Numbered from the stretch's first letter, positions 6,891 through 13,984 are shown. The stretch is DNA of 14,137 nt from Azoarcus_F sp036734105 (GCA_036734105.1 DAIMZH010000067.1:1-14137); one strand, 5' to 3'. Translations and numbers: made by a program. The notes: generated by a model from the sequence alone, not told the origin.

Positions 6891-7835
6891 TCAAGTCGCC
6901 GGAAGTGCCGGATGCTGACAAATTCGCGACTCAAGAATATTGCGGTATTCGTCAGGGTCTTTCACCAACACCATTTCACCCGGCTTGGGCAGATGAAAAT
7001 CCTCAGCCCGTGACAGCCAGAAGCGCAGCGCGGCGGCACGCAGCATGGCAGGCCACGCCAGACATTCATCGTCGGTGAATTGTCTTTCCAGGTGGTAAGC
7101 CTGCAGCAAGGCCTGTGTGCGGGCGTCATCCAGCTCGCCGTCCGGGGTGCAGCACCAGTCGTTCACAGTGACTGCCACGTCAAACAGCAGCACTTCATGG
7201 CCAGCAAAGTAAAAGTCGATTACCCCCCCAATATAGTCCCCATCCCACAATACGTTGTCGCGAAACAGATCGGCATGGATGGCTCCGCGCGGCAGTGTGT
7301 CGTGCTGATGCTGCGACTGAAAGGCCAGTTCGGCGTCGAGCAGGGTTCGATCGTCAGCAGTCAGATGCGGGCGTACGCGTGCAGCTGTCCGATTGCGCCA
7401 GCGGGCACCTCGCGGGTTGTCCTGCCGACGACCGTATGACTCGCCTGCCAGATGCAAGCCTGCCAGCATCGCGCCCACTCGTGCGCAATGTGCTGCGGTG
7501 GGCTCCATGATGGACCGGCCCGGCAGCCGTGCCACCAGTGCAGCCGGGCGTCCGTTGAGTGTGCCGAGATAGTCGTTGTGGCGATCGGCAATTGGCGCAG
7601 GAACCGGCAAGCCGTGGTGAGCCAGATGCGCCATCAGATAGAGGTAGTAGGGCAATTCAGCGCGCGGGATGCCTTCGAACAGCGTCAGCACATAGCGTCC
7701 CAGCGTGGTGGTGACAAAAAAGTTGCTGTTCTGGACGCCGGCGCTGATGCCCTCATGCTCGAACAGACGGCCGATCGCGTAGCCACCAAGCCACTCGGAA
7801 AGCGACTCGGCAGAGACTGGTGTAAAGACAGACAT
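6891..7835 (-). CDS. thrB: Homoserine kinase, APH-like type
   Basis: This complete 314-residue protein resembles the aminoglycoside-phosphotransferase-fold homoserine kinases used by beta- and some gammaproteobacteria, not the GHMP-fold ThrB of E. coli. It would phosphorylate L-homoserine with ATP in threonine synthesis. The start MSVFTPVSAESL is typical. The catalytic loop HADLFRDN is at residues 187-194 (general base Asp189), and the Mg-binding Asp207 lies in GGVIDFYFAGHE. The N-lobe shows an ATP-binding hairpin (GVQNSNFFVTTTLGRYVLTLFE). The start lies 31 bp after the DUF2782 gene ends. No clear Shine-Dalgarno sequence is visible upstream, so translation may depend on coupling. Confidence 0.94.
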   Translation of the reverse strand: MSVFTPVSAESLSEWLGGYAIGRLFEHEGISAGVQNSNFFVTTTLGRYVLTLFEGIPRAELPYYLYLMAHLAHHGLPVPAPIADRHNDYLGTLNGRPAALVARLPGRSIMEPTAAHCARVGAMLAGLHLAGESYGRRQDNPRGARWRNRTAARVRPHLTADDRTLLDAELAFQSQHQHDTLPRGAIHADLFRDNVLWDGDYIGGVIDFYFAGHEVLLFDVAVTVNDWCCTPDGELDDARTQALLQAYHLERQFTDDECLAWPAMLRAAALRFWLSRAEDFHLPKPGEMVLVKDPDEYRNILESRICQHPALPAT

Positions 7836-7866
7836 CAGATTTGATATGCCGCCAGAGAGTGAGCGC

Positions 7867-8199
7867 TTACCACGAGCGTATGACCCACATGGGGACTGAC
7901 AGGGTCGGCATGCTCTGATGCCATTGCACCATCACTCCGTCACCCTTCTGGTCGATCAGATAATATGGTGTGCCATGCGGTGGTGTGACCTTGACCATGT
8001 ATAGCCGACCATTGGCACGGTATTCTTCGATCGTGTCTTCGCCACGCTTGGTGATGGTAACCTCAGGTTCGAAACCATCCGCCATGCCAGGCATGGGCGG
8101 AGGTTCAGGCAGGGGCTCTAGTTGGGGCAACTGCTGGGCAGCAACAGGCAGCGATAGCAGCAAAAAAGCTGCACTGCCGAGAATGAGTGATCGAAGCAT
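7867..8199 (-). CDS. DUF2782 secreted protein
   Basis: This is a 110-residue protein with a clear signal peptide (LRSLILGSAAFLLLSLPVAA, followed by QQ). Next come a proline-rich linker (QLEPLPEPPPMPG) and a compact domain running from PEVTITKRGEDTIEEYRANG to WVIRSW at the C-terminus. This matches DUF2782 as I remember it: a small exported protein of unknown role coded beside thrB and polA in Betaproteobacteria. The ATG at 8199 is preferred because a GGAGA ribosome-binding site is correctly placed and the signal peptide begins there. An in-frame start at 8307 would bury the signal peptide. The predicted location is the periplasm or a membrane surface. Confidence 0.85.
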   Translation of the reverse strand: MLRSLILGSAAFLLLSLPVAAQQLPQLEPLPEPPPMPGMADGFEPEVTITKRGEDTIEEYRANGRLYMVKVTPPHGTPYYLIDQKGDGVMVQWHQSMPTLSVPMWVIRSW

Positions 8200-8207
8200 G
8201 GCGTTCT

Positions 8208-8231
8208 CCGGATAATGTCTGGATTCTAGCA
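8208..8231 (-). promoter_or_regulatory. Possible extended -10 promoter before the DUF2782 gene
   Basis: On the minus strand TGCTAGAAT (read from 8231 to 8223) is an extended -10 element of the TGnTATAAT type. It would start transcription near 8215, giving a leader of about 16-20 bases that contains only the GGAGA ribosome-binding site and the ATG at 8199. No good -35 hexamer lies 16-18 bp upstream. The 124-bp gap after the LOG gene is the natural place for a promoter serving DUF2782-thrB and the genes below. Confidence 0.35.
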
Positions 8232-8323
8232 GTTGCGCCGCGCTGCTGCGATGGGATGCGGTTTCGAATGGATCTGAGCACAGCTCCTGGTAGTCATGAC
8301 TCGTCATCTGCCGCGTAATTGGC

Positions 8324-9049
8324 TTACAAATTCAGCATCAGGTCCTGCTCTTCTGGCAGGGGCATGAAGCCACGGGTTTCATAGTGACGAAAGATGGCTT
8401 CGACGACCTCGGTTGGGTCGTCGATGATCTGAATCAGATCTAGGTCTTCCGGGTTGATCATGCGCTCGGCCACCAGCCGGTCACGAATCCAGTCCACCAG
8501 CCCGTTCCAGAAAGGGCTGTGCACCAGAATCACTGGAAACTTGCGCGTCTTCTTGGTCTGTATCAGGGTCAGCGACTCGAACATCTCATCCAGCGTGCCA
8601 AAGCCGCCTGGCAGCACCACATAGGCAGCGGCCAACTTGACGAACATGTATTTGCGCGCAAAAAAGTGGCGAAAGGTCTGCGAGATGTCCTGATACGGGT
8701 TGGCGCCCTGTTCCATGGGCAACTGGATATTGAGGCCAATCGACGGGCTGCGGCCAAAGTAGGCGCCCTTGTTGGCTGCTTCCATGATGCCCGGGCCGCC
8801 CCCTGAAATCACTGAAAAGCCAGCATCCGACAACTGTCGTGCAATCTGCTCGGCAAGCATGTAGTACAAGTGATCTGCAGGAGTGCGTGCACTACCGAAA
8901 ATCGATACCGCCGGACGAACCGCGTTCAGCCGCTCAGTCGCCTCGACAAATTCAGCCATGATGCCAAAGATACGCCACGACTCGCGCGCGTTGAATTTTG
9001 GCGCGTTGCCACCGGGCAGGTTGGGGGGGAGTTTATCCTTGGCTGTCAT
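8324..9049 (-). CDS. LOG-family nucleotide 5'-monophosphate phosphoribohydrolase (TIGR00730-like)
   Basis: This 241-residue Rossmann-fold protein carries both LOG-family signatures. SGGGPGIMEAANKGA is at residues 82-96. PGGFGTLDE is at 147-155, with the catalytic Glu at its end. Family members cleave the N-glycosidic bond of nucleoside monophosphates: cytokinin ribotides in plants and some bacteria, and purine/pyrimidine monophosphates in PpnN-type enzymes. The substrate here is unknown. I chose the ATG at 9049 because GGAGAAC sits just before it; an ATG at 9073 would precede that site. It is divergently placed from polA across 125 bp, and 124 bp separate its end from the DUF2782 gene, so it may be its own transcription unit. 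Confidence 0.9.
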   Translation of the reverse strand: MTAKDKLPPNLPGGNAPKFNARESWRIFGIMAEFVEATERLNAVRPAVSIFGSARTPADHLYYMLAEQIARQLSDAGFSVISGGGPGIMEAANKGAYFGRSPSIGLNIQLPMEQGANPYQDISQTFRHFFARKYMFVKLAAAYVVLPGGFGTLDEMFESLTLIQTKKTRKFPVILVHSPFWNGLVDWIRDRLVAERMINPEDLDLIQIIDDPTEVVEAIFRHYETRGFMPLPEEQDLMLNL

Positions 9050-9061
9050 TGTAGTTCTCCG

Positions 9062-9079
9062 CGAGCACGTCAATGCTCG
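9062..9079. other. Small inverted repeat in the LOG-polA divergent region
   Basis: CGAGCA at 9062-9067 and TGCTCG at 9074-9079 pair perfectly around a six-base loop. It lies immediately upstream of the ribosome-binding site of the LOG gene, in its probable leader. It could be a leader hairpin or an operator half-site pair. The stem is short, so it may be chance. No clear -35/-10 pair for either divergent gene could be picked from this 125-bp stretch. Confidence 0.3.
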
Positions 9080-9174
9080 TCAGTTTGCTTGGTGATCGGT
9101 TATCTTTAGCTACTCTAACGCGCTTCGTCTGACTTGGGGTGCGACTCGATTCAATCTGAACGACAAGGTTTGCA

Positions 9175-11892
9175 ATGCCCACGCTACTTCTCGTCGATGG
9201 CTCCAGCTATCTCTACCGCGCCTTTCACGCACTCCCCGACCTGCGCAACTCGGTCGGCGAACCCACCGGCGCCATCCGGGGTGTCTTGTCCATGTTGCGG
9301 CGGCTAGAGTCCGACTACGCAGCAGAGTATCGGGCCTGCATCTTCGATGCCAAGGGCAAGACTTTTCGCGACGACTGGTTTCCCGACTACAAGGCGCAGC
9401 GCCCCCCAATGCCGGCCGACCTGCGCGCGCAGATCGAGCCGCTGCATCTGGCGGTAAAAGCCGAAGGCTGGCCCTTGCTGATGGTCGATGGCGTGGAGGC
9501 GGATGATGTGATTGGCACGCTGACACAGCAGGCCCACGAGGCAGGCTGGCAGGTGGTGATCTCCACCGGTGATAAAGACCTGACCCAGTTGGTGCGCCCC
9601 GGCGTGCGCTGGGTCAACACCATGAGCGAAGAGGTGCTGGACGAGGCCGGTGTGAGCGCCAAGTTTGGCGTGCCTCCTGATCGCATCATCGACTATCTGA
9701 CGCTGATTGGCGATACCGTGGACAACGTGCCCGGGGTGGAAAAATGCGGCCCCAAAACCGCGCTGAAGTGGCTGGAAGCCTACGGCTCGCTGGATGGCAT
9801 CATCGCCAACGCCGACAAGATAGGCGGCAAGGTCGGCGAGAACCTGCGCCGTCATCTCGACTTTCTGCCGCTGGGTCGCAAACTGGTGACGGTGGTCACC
9901 GACCTCAAGTTGGATGTCGGCCTTGACGCACTCGCCGCACGCGGTGATGACAAGGCCGCGCTGCGCGAACTGTATGAGCGTTTTGAGTTTCGCAGCTGGC
10001 TGCGCGACTTGGATCAAGGCCAAGGCCAATCTGCCGTGTCGGATGAAAGCCAGTCTCAACCCAGCTCTGAGCTGTTCGCCGACATCGAACGTGAATACAA
10101 AACCGTCAATGACTGGGCCAGCTTTGATAGCTGGTTTGCCCGCATTCAATCTGCCGACCTCACCGCCTTTGACACTGAAACCACCAGCCTTGACCCCATG
10201 GCCGCGCGCCTGGTTGGCATGTCGTTTTCGGTGGAGCCGGGCAAGGCGGCCTATCTGCCGCTAAGCCACCGAGGCCCGGACAGCCCCACCCAGTTGCCGC
10301 TCGATGAAGTGCTGGTCAAGCTCAAGCCCTGGCTTGAATCCGATACTCACGCAAAAGTCGGCCAGAACCTCAAATACGACGCTCATGTACTCGCCAATCA
10401 CGGCATACGGCTAGGTGGCGTTGCCGAAGACACCTTGCTGGAATCCTATGTGCTCGAAAGCGACAAACCGCACGACATGGACTCGCTGGCCAGTCGCCAC
10501 CTCGGTGTCACCACCATCAGCTATACCGACGTATGTGGCAAGGGCGCCAAGCAGATCGGATTTGACGAGGTAGAAGTGGCGCGCGCCACCGACTACGCCG
10601 CAGAAGACGCCGACATCACGCTGCGACTGCACCAGACGCTGGTCGCCCGCCTGAGTGCAGCGCCAACGCTCAATGCGCTGTATCGCGACATCGAACTCCC
10701 GGCGCTGGGCGTGCTGTTCGAAATGGAACGCACCGGCGTTCTCATCGACCCCTTTCTGCTCGCCGCGCACTCTGAAGAGTTGGCCCGTCGCATCGCCAGC
10801 CTGGAAGAGCAAGCCCACGCGCAAGCTGGTCAACCCTTCAACCTTGGCTCACCCAAGCAGCTTGGCGAGATCCTGTTCGACAAGCTCGGCCTGCCCATCG
10901 TCAAAAAAACCGCCACCGGCAAACCCTCCACCGACGAAGAGGTGCTGACCCAACTGGCCGAAGACTTTCCGCTGCCCAAGCTGCTGCTGGAACACCGCAG
11001 CCTGTCCAAGCTCAAGAGCACCTACGCCGACAAACTGCCGCGCATGGTCAACCCGCGCACAGGGCGGGTGCACACCAGCTTCTCGCAAGCCGTGGCGGTC
11101 ACTGGGCGACTCGCCAGCTCCGAGCCCAATCTGCAAAACATCCCCATCCGCAGCGAAGAGGGACGTCGCATACGTGCCGCCTTCATCGCCCCCAGGGATC
11201 ATGTCATCGTCAGCGCAGACTACTCGCAAATCGAGCTGCGCATCATGGCACACTTGTCACGCGACCCCGGCCTGCTCAAGGCCTTTGCCCAAGGCGAAGA
11301 CGTACACCGCGCCACCGCCAGCGAAGTGTTCGGCGTGCCTCCCAACGAAGTCAGCAGCGAACAACGGCGCTACGCCAAGGTCATCAACTTTGGCCTGATC
11401 TACGGCATGAGCGCCCACGGACTCGCCAAAAACCTTGGCATAGAGCGCAGCGCCGCCCAAGCCTGGATAGACCGCTACTTTGCGCGATACCCCGGCGTTG
11501 CCCGCTACATGGAAGAAACCAAAGCCATCGCCCGCTCGCAAGGCTATGTCGAAACCGTGTTTGGCCGTCGCCTGCAACTGCCCGACATCCGCGCACAACA
11601 AGCCGGCCGCCGTCAGGCCGCCGAGCGCGCCGCCATCAACGCCCCAATGCAAGGCACCGCCGCCGACCTCATCAAAAAAGCCATGACCGCCACCCACCAG
11701 TGGCTGCAGCAAGAAAAACTGAGCAGCCGCCTGATTCTGCAAGTGCACGACGAACTGATCCTGGAAGTGCCCCAAACCGAACTGGAACAAATCCGCGCAG
11801 CCCTGCCCCGCATCATGGGCGGCGTGGCCGAACTGGCCGTGCCCTTACTGGTTGAAGTGGGCGCAGGCAATAATTGGGATGAAGCGCATTAG
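9175..11892 (+). CDS. polA: DNA polymerase I with 5' nuclease, proofreading and polymerase domains
   Basis: This is a complete 905-residue protein (E. coli has 928). It fills gaps and removes RNA primers and damaged DNA. The N-terminal 5' nuclease shows LLVDGSSYLYRAFHALP, EADDVIGTL, STGDKDL and the GDTVDNVPGV helix-hairpin-helix entry. The 3'-5' exonuclease keeps its metal ligands: FDTETTS with Asp333/Glu335, NLKYDAHVL, and YAAEDAD. Many PolI proteins have lost these, so proofreading is expected to be active. The polymerase has motif A ADYSQIELR (Asp682), motif B from Arg732 through NFGLIYG, and motif C VHDE (Asp859). An AAGG Shine-Dalgarno lies about 8 bases before the ATG. It is the only long plus-strand gene in the window, and debris follows its stop. 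Confidence 0.99.
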   Translation: MPTLLLVDGSSYLYRAFHALPDLRNSVGEPTGAIRGVLSMLRRLESDYAAEYRACIFDAKGKTFRDDWFPDYKAQRPPMPADLRAQIEPLHLAVKAEGWPLLMVDGVEADDVIGTLTQQAHEAGWQVVISTGDKDLTQLVRPGVRWVNTMSEEVLDEAGVSAKFGVPPDRIIDYLTLIGDTVDNVPGVEKCGPKTALKWLEAYGSLDGIIANADKIGGKVGENLRRHLDFLPLGRKLVTVVTDLKLDVGLDALAARGDDKAALRELYERFEFRSWLRDLDQGQGQSAVSDESQSQPSSELFADIEREYKTVNDWASFDSWFARIQSADLTAFDTETTSLDPMAARLVGMSFSVEPGKAAYLPLSHRGPDSPTQLPLDEVLVKLKPWLESDTHAKVGQNLKYDAHVLANHGIRLGGVAEDTLLESYVLESDKPHDMDSLASRHLGVTTISYTDVCGKGAKQIGFDEVEVARATDYAAEDADITLRLHQTLVARLSAAPTLNALYRDIELPALGVLFEMERTGVLIDPFLLAAHSEELARRIASLEEQAHAQAGQPFNLGSPKQLGEILFDKLGLPIVKKTATGKPSTDEEVLTQLAEDFPLPKLLLEHRSLSKLKSTYADKLPRMVNPRTGRVHTSFSQAVAVTGRLASSEPNLQNIPIRSEEGRRIRAAFIAPRDHVIVSADYSQIELRIMAHLSRDPGLLKAFAQGEDVHRATASEVFGVPPNEVSSEQRRYAKVINFGLIYGMSAHGLAKNLGIERSAAQAWIDRYFARYPGVARYMEETKAIARSQGYVETVFGRRLQLPDIRAQQAGRRQAAERAAINAPMQGTAADLIKKAMTATHQWLQQEKLSSRLILQVHDELILEVPQTELEQIRAALPRIMGGVAELAVPLLVEVGAGNNWDEAH

Positions 11893-11950
11893 CGCGGCAG
11901 GGGGCTTTGAAGGTTGGGCGGGTATTGCCAAGCGCTTTCTGCTTCCGTGG

Positions 11951-11977
11951 GACAGGCAATTGAAACAATTGTCTGTC
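11951..11977 (+). terminator. Near-perfect 12-bp hairpin after polA
   Basis: GACAGGCAATTG at 11951-11962 pairs with CAATTGTCTGTC at 11966-11977 around the loop AAA. The single mismatch would be a G-U pair in RNA. It begins 59 bp after the polA stop. The following bases (AGTTAAAATG) do not form a U-tract, so it is a weak candidate for polA transcript termination or 3'-end protection. It could equally be an inverted repeat left by a mobile element. The rest of 11893-12006 shows nothing recognisable. Confidence 0.45.
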
Positions 11978-12010
11978 AGTTAAAATGACGATATCTTACG
12001 AAAAAAGCCA

Positions 12011-12110
12011 GGGTACCTCGAAAAACCGCCGTTTTTGTTCGTTCCACCGCTTCAAGTAGCTGATTTATAAAGGGGCTGTTTTACTGATAACGAGGTTTTT
12101 CGAGGCACCC
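12011..12110. mobile_element. 100-bp MITE-like element with terminal inverted repeats and target duplication
   Basis: GGGTACCTCGAAAAACC at 12011-12027 is the inverted complement of GGTTTTTCGAGGCACCC at 12094-12110, with one mismatch in 17. The element is directly flanked by the 4-mer GCCA on both sides (12007-12010 and 12111-12114), as a target-site duplication would be. The 66-bp interior has no ORF and no further symmetry. This architecture fits a non-autonomous miniature transposable element or an internally deleted insertion sequence. The parent family is not identified; IS5-like elements often leave 4-bp duplications, but that link is inference. Confidence 0.7.
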
Positions 12111-12219
12111 GCCAGTAAGACAGGTTGAAGTTGAAGGCAAGCCAGTGATCATGCAGCAGCTTTGGTTTGACGCGGTCGGGAAGATCTAAGCGAAGCGCTT
12201 GAAGCTTTCTGTTGAAAGG

Positions 12220-12244
12220 TGATCCTGATTCCAGGATCATTTTT
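12220..12244 (+). terminator. Intrinsic terminator-like hairpin upstream of the transposase fragment
   Basis: TGATCCTG at 12220-12227 pairs perfectly with CAGGATCA at 12232-12239 across the loop ATTC. TTTTT follows directly at 12240-12244, giving a plus-strand rho-independent signature with a modest stem. It lies 69 bp before the likely transposase ATG. It could end transcription from polA. It could also be part of the insertion sequence, shielding the transposase from outside readthrough, a known habit of IS elements. The stem is half A/T, so its efficiency is uncertain. Confidence 0.55.
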
Positions 12245-12312
12245 CATAAAGCAAGTCTAGCGCATTGATTATTCGAGATAATGCTGACCTCCAAGCCGTC
12301 ACCCAACTGATC

Positions 12313-12714
12313 ATGCCACGTTTTGAAGTCAAGCAATCAGACAAACTGAATTTGACCTCCTACTCTGGGTTGGCGCTGATAGGTCAATGCTGTCAGGCTG
12401 CTCAGGTCGATGGGGTGATGGACGCTCGGTTGCCGGTATCCCAGGGGATGAAGAGCTCGGATTTGGTCAAGTCGATCGTAGGCCTGCTCAGTCTGGGCAA
12501 GAGTGACTTTGAGGCGATCGAACCGTTTCGTGATGACCGGTTTTTCAAGCAATCCCTTGGGCTTGCAAAGGTCCCCAGCGGTGTGTGGATGCGTCAGCGA
12601 CTCGATGCCAAGGGTGCGGTGATACGCAAACACTCTGACGAGCTGTTCTTGCGTCTGCTTGAGCGCACCGAGGCACCGATCACCGCCCACAATGGAGTTA
12701 TCTGCAGCGATTAA
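12313..12714 (+). pseudogene. IS1380-like transposase, N-terminal fragment
   Basis: This 133-residue reading frame starts MPRFEVKQSDKLNLTSY and continues with SGLALIGQCCQAAQVDGVMD. It then runs through SDLVKSIVGLLSLGKSDFEAIEPFRDD and on to VPSGVWMRQRLD. This layout (glycine-rich SGLAL start, SDLV block, SDFE.I..R.D block, VPS..RQRLD block) is that of the N-terminal domain of IS1380-family DDE transposases, which are usually about 430-450 residues. The frame ends in TAA at 12712, just after the ERTEAPITAHNG segment, so the catalytic DDE core is missing and the element is dead. The frame also extends upstream to a TTG at 12265, but the ATG at 12313 fits the family. Identity rests on remembered motifs, not on a search. 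Confidence 0.7.
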
Positions 12715-12756
12715 GGGGAGGTGAGATAAACGGATGGCACTGAGCGCGATAAATCC

Positions 12757-12790
12757 GGGATACAGAGGGATAAAAAGGGATTTGTCGGGA
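12757..12790. repeat. GGGA motif at exact 10-bp intervals
   Basis: GGGA occurs at 12757, 12767, 12777 and 12787. The first three copies are GGGAT followed by A/T-rich spacers (GGGATACAGA, GGGATAAAAA, GGGATTTGTC) and the fourth is GGGAAAGG. A GTGCAA/TTGCAC inverted repeat follows at about 12797-12813. The tract lies between the broken transposase and the phage gene and contains no supported gene. It may be a degenerate minisatellite or part of a dispersed intergenic repeat. Confidence 0.55.
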
Positions 12791-12859
12791 AAGGTGGTGC
12801 AAATCACTTGCACGGGTTGCAAAGGCACCGACGTTGCTTCGACTGGAGCTTGTGCGGGC

Positions 12860-13339
12860 TCATTCTCCCTCCAAGTACGAGGTGACGATGTTAAGAATGT
12901 TGCGTTCGTCGTCGCCGCTGATGCCCTGGTAAGGGCGCGCGGGAATGTCGCCCCATAGGTGAGGCCAGTCGGCCTTGGTGCCACCCATCTGCTGCATGAG
13001 CGCATATGGCATGGGACTGCCGATCTCTACCGCGCGCTCGCCGTCGATCTGCCACGATATTTCGTTTGCTAGGCGTTGCGTCTCACCGACTAGTGGCTGC
13101 TTGTTACCAGCGCTCGCGAACAGGCCTTCGTAGATGGACACCGTGACTGGGCTGTTCGACGCCCACGGAGTGCCGTCGGGCGCGACGCTGCTGCGGAAAC
13201 GCTCCTTTGTCGATTCGGAAACATCCTCGCCGATTTCCATCAGGGCCGGGCGCAGATTTTGAGCGCGAGCGGCCAGCTGCTGCAGAGCGTCCAGAACGGA
13301 AGTACTGTCGATTTCGACGCGAAGAAGACCGTCAGTACA
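12860..13339 (-). pseudogene. Mu-type phage virion morphogenesis (gpG-like) gene without a normal start
   Basis: The frame encodes a Phage_tail_S/Mu gpG-like protein involved in phage head-tail assembly. Readable blocks are EIGEDVSESTKERFRS, DGTPWASNSP, VEIGSPMPYALMQQMGGT and the conserved IPARPYQGIS, ending SYLEGE. The first ATG in frame is at 13240 (126 residues), but the family-like sequence continues upstream of it (VLDALQQLAARAQNLRPAL) back to a TGA at 13340-13342. No ATG, GTG or TTG lies between. The true start therefore seems lost, or a rare codon is used. An 8-bp tandem duplication at 13332-13347 sits where the start should be. It lies in the same frame as the upstream ORF, separated by that TGA. 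It is probably a prophage remnant; if the ATG at 13240 is used, the product lacks about 30 residues. Confidence 0.7.
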
Positions 13340-13347
13340 TCAGTACA
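13332..13347. repeat. 8-bp perfect tandem duplication at the phage gene junction
   Basis: On the minus strand TGTACTGA occurs twice in direct succession (plus strand TCAGTACA twice). Both copies contain a TGA. The first copy supplies the stop of the upstream ORF. The join creates an ATG at 13340 whose reading frame stops two codons later (ATG TAC TGA). Because eight is not a multiple of three, gain of one copy shifts the downstream frame. Confidence 0.85.
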
Positions 13348-13690
13348 GGACGTGATCGATGCCGATCACGTTGCCGACATCGTCCAGCAACTCGGCAACC
13401 ACGGCGTCGTCGGTGCCAAACGGGTAGTCATTTGCCAGCAGATCGGGCAGACGGTGAGCGTAGCCGATCAACGCGGCCATGTCTGTGCGACTGCGCAGCG
13501 GCTGCGCGCTCAGTTTGTGGGTATGGCCTGGGCGAGGATGGCAATCGACTTCGCCTGCGCTCATAAGATCACGGCTCCAACTCTCCCCTTCGCCAGAGAT
13601 CGTGCCAGCGGACTCGTCCCACATCAGGTCAAGCCTGAGAGGGTAGGCATTACCTGTGGCAGTCTCGCAGACGAGACGGATTGCGTTCAT
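13340..13690 (-). CDS. Unrecognised 116-residue protein, likely prophage-derived
   Basis: The ORF begins at the ATG at 13690 (MNAIRLVCETATGNAYPLRL) and ends GIDHVLY. I do not recognise the family. The protein is soluble and acidic towards its C-terminus, with a VVAELLDDVGNVIGID segment and no membrane helix or signal peptide. Its ATG overlaps the stop of the 45-residue ORF upstream (ATGA). Its own stop lies directly against the gpG-like frame. The overlaps argue that the three were once a translationally coupled phage cassette. No strong ribosome-binding site is visible, which fits coupling. Confidence 0.55.
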   Translation of the reverse strand: MNAIRLVCETATGNAYPLRLDLMWDESAGTISGEGESWSRDLMSAGEVDCHPRPGHTHKLSAQPLRSRTDMAALIGYAHRLPDLLANDYPFGTDDAVVAELLDDVGNVIGIDHVLY

Positions 13691-13824
13691 GGTGTCCAGT
13701 AAAACAGTAGGCCGACGACAAAATCGAAGACGTCACGATCATCATTATAGACGCGCTTGAGCTTTTGCAGTGACCTCGGGTTTCCAGCGTCAGCGCCCAG
13801 GACGTATTCGAGAGCTATCTTCAT
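13687..13824 (-). CDS. Small unrecognised 45-residue protein
   Basis: The ORF runs from the ATG at 13824 (MKIALEYVLGADAGNPRS) to a TGA at 13687-13689 that overlaps the next ATG by 4 bases. It contains a basic middle (QKLKRVYNDDR) and a hydrophobic, aromatic end (DVFDFVVGLLFYWTP) that could be a short membrane anchor or simply the exposed end of a truncated gene. The frame stays open upstream to a TAA near 13907, so it may be the 3' end of a longer broken gene. The family is unknown. Confidence 0.4.
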   Translation of the reverse strand: MKIALEYVLGADAGNPRSLQKLKRVYNDDRDVFDFVVGLLFYWTP

Positions 13825-13899
13825 GCCATTCGGGTGAGGCGCGATTTCCGGGTTATGGGGTTATGTGCGGCGCAACATGCTGAGTTTAGAACAAGCCTG

Positions 13900-13945
13900 C
13901 AGCCTTAAGGCTGAAGCGGAGTCCTTGCAGCGACGATTTCGCTGC
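13900..13945. repeat. Two adjacent inverted repeats downstream of the DUF4351 gene
   Basis: CAGCCTTAAGGCTG at 13900-13913 is a perfect 14-base palindrome. GCAGCGA at 13927-13933 pairs with TCGCTGC at 13939-13945 around a five-base loop. They lie 40-85 bp after the stop of the right-edge gene, in its direction of transcription. Neither has a U-tract. They may mark the transcript end or a recombination scar. Nothing else is recognisable between 13825 and 13984. Confidence 0.5.
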
Positions 13946-13984
13946 TGCAGAGGTTGTCACTCGTTCTGCTCGCGCTAAAGGCCC

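Noticed and set aside
9304..10149. A 281-residue open frame antisense to polA, and similar ones at 10411-10833 and 11257-11790
   Set aside because: They lie wholly opposite a clearly functional gene, show no family-like motifs, and arise from G+C-rich third codon positions.
12052..12240. A 62-residue minus-strand frame covering the right end of the MITE-like element
   Set aside because: It runs into the terminal inverted repeat and has no recognisable domain or ribosome-binding site. It might be a transposase tail, but I could not support that.
12797..12859. A 19-residue frame starting at the ATGA overlap after the gpG-like gene (minus strand, from about 12863)
   Set aside because: Very short and Cys/Lys-rich without any match; it may be the stub of the next phage gene but cannot be supported.
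12337..13005. A 222-residue minus-strand frame across the transposase fragment and the gpG-like gene
   Set aside because: It crosses two unrelated remnants antisense or out of frame, and its sequence resembles no family.
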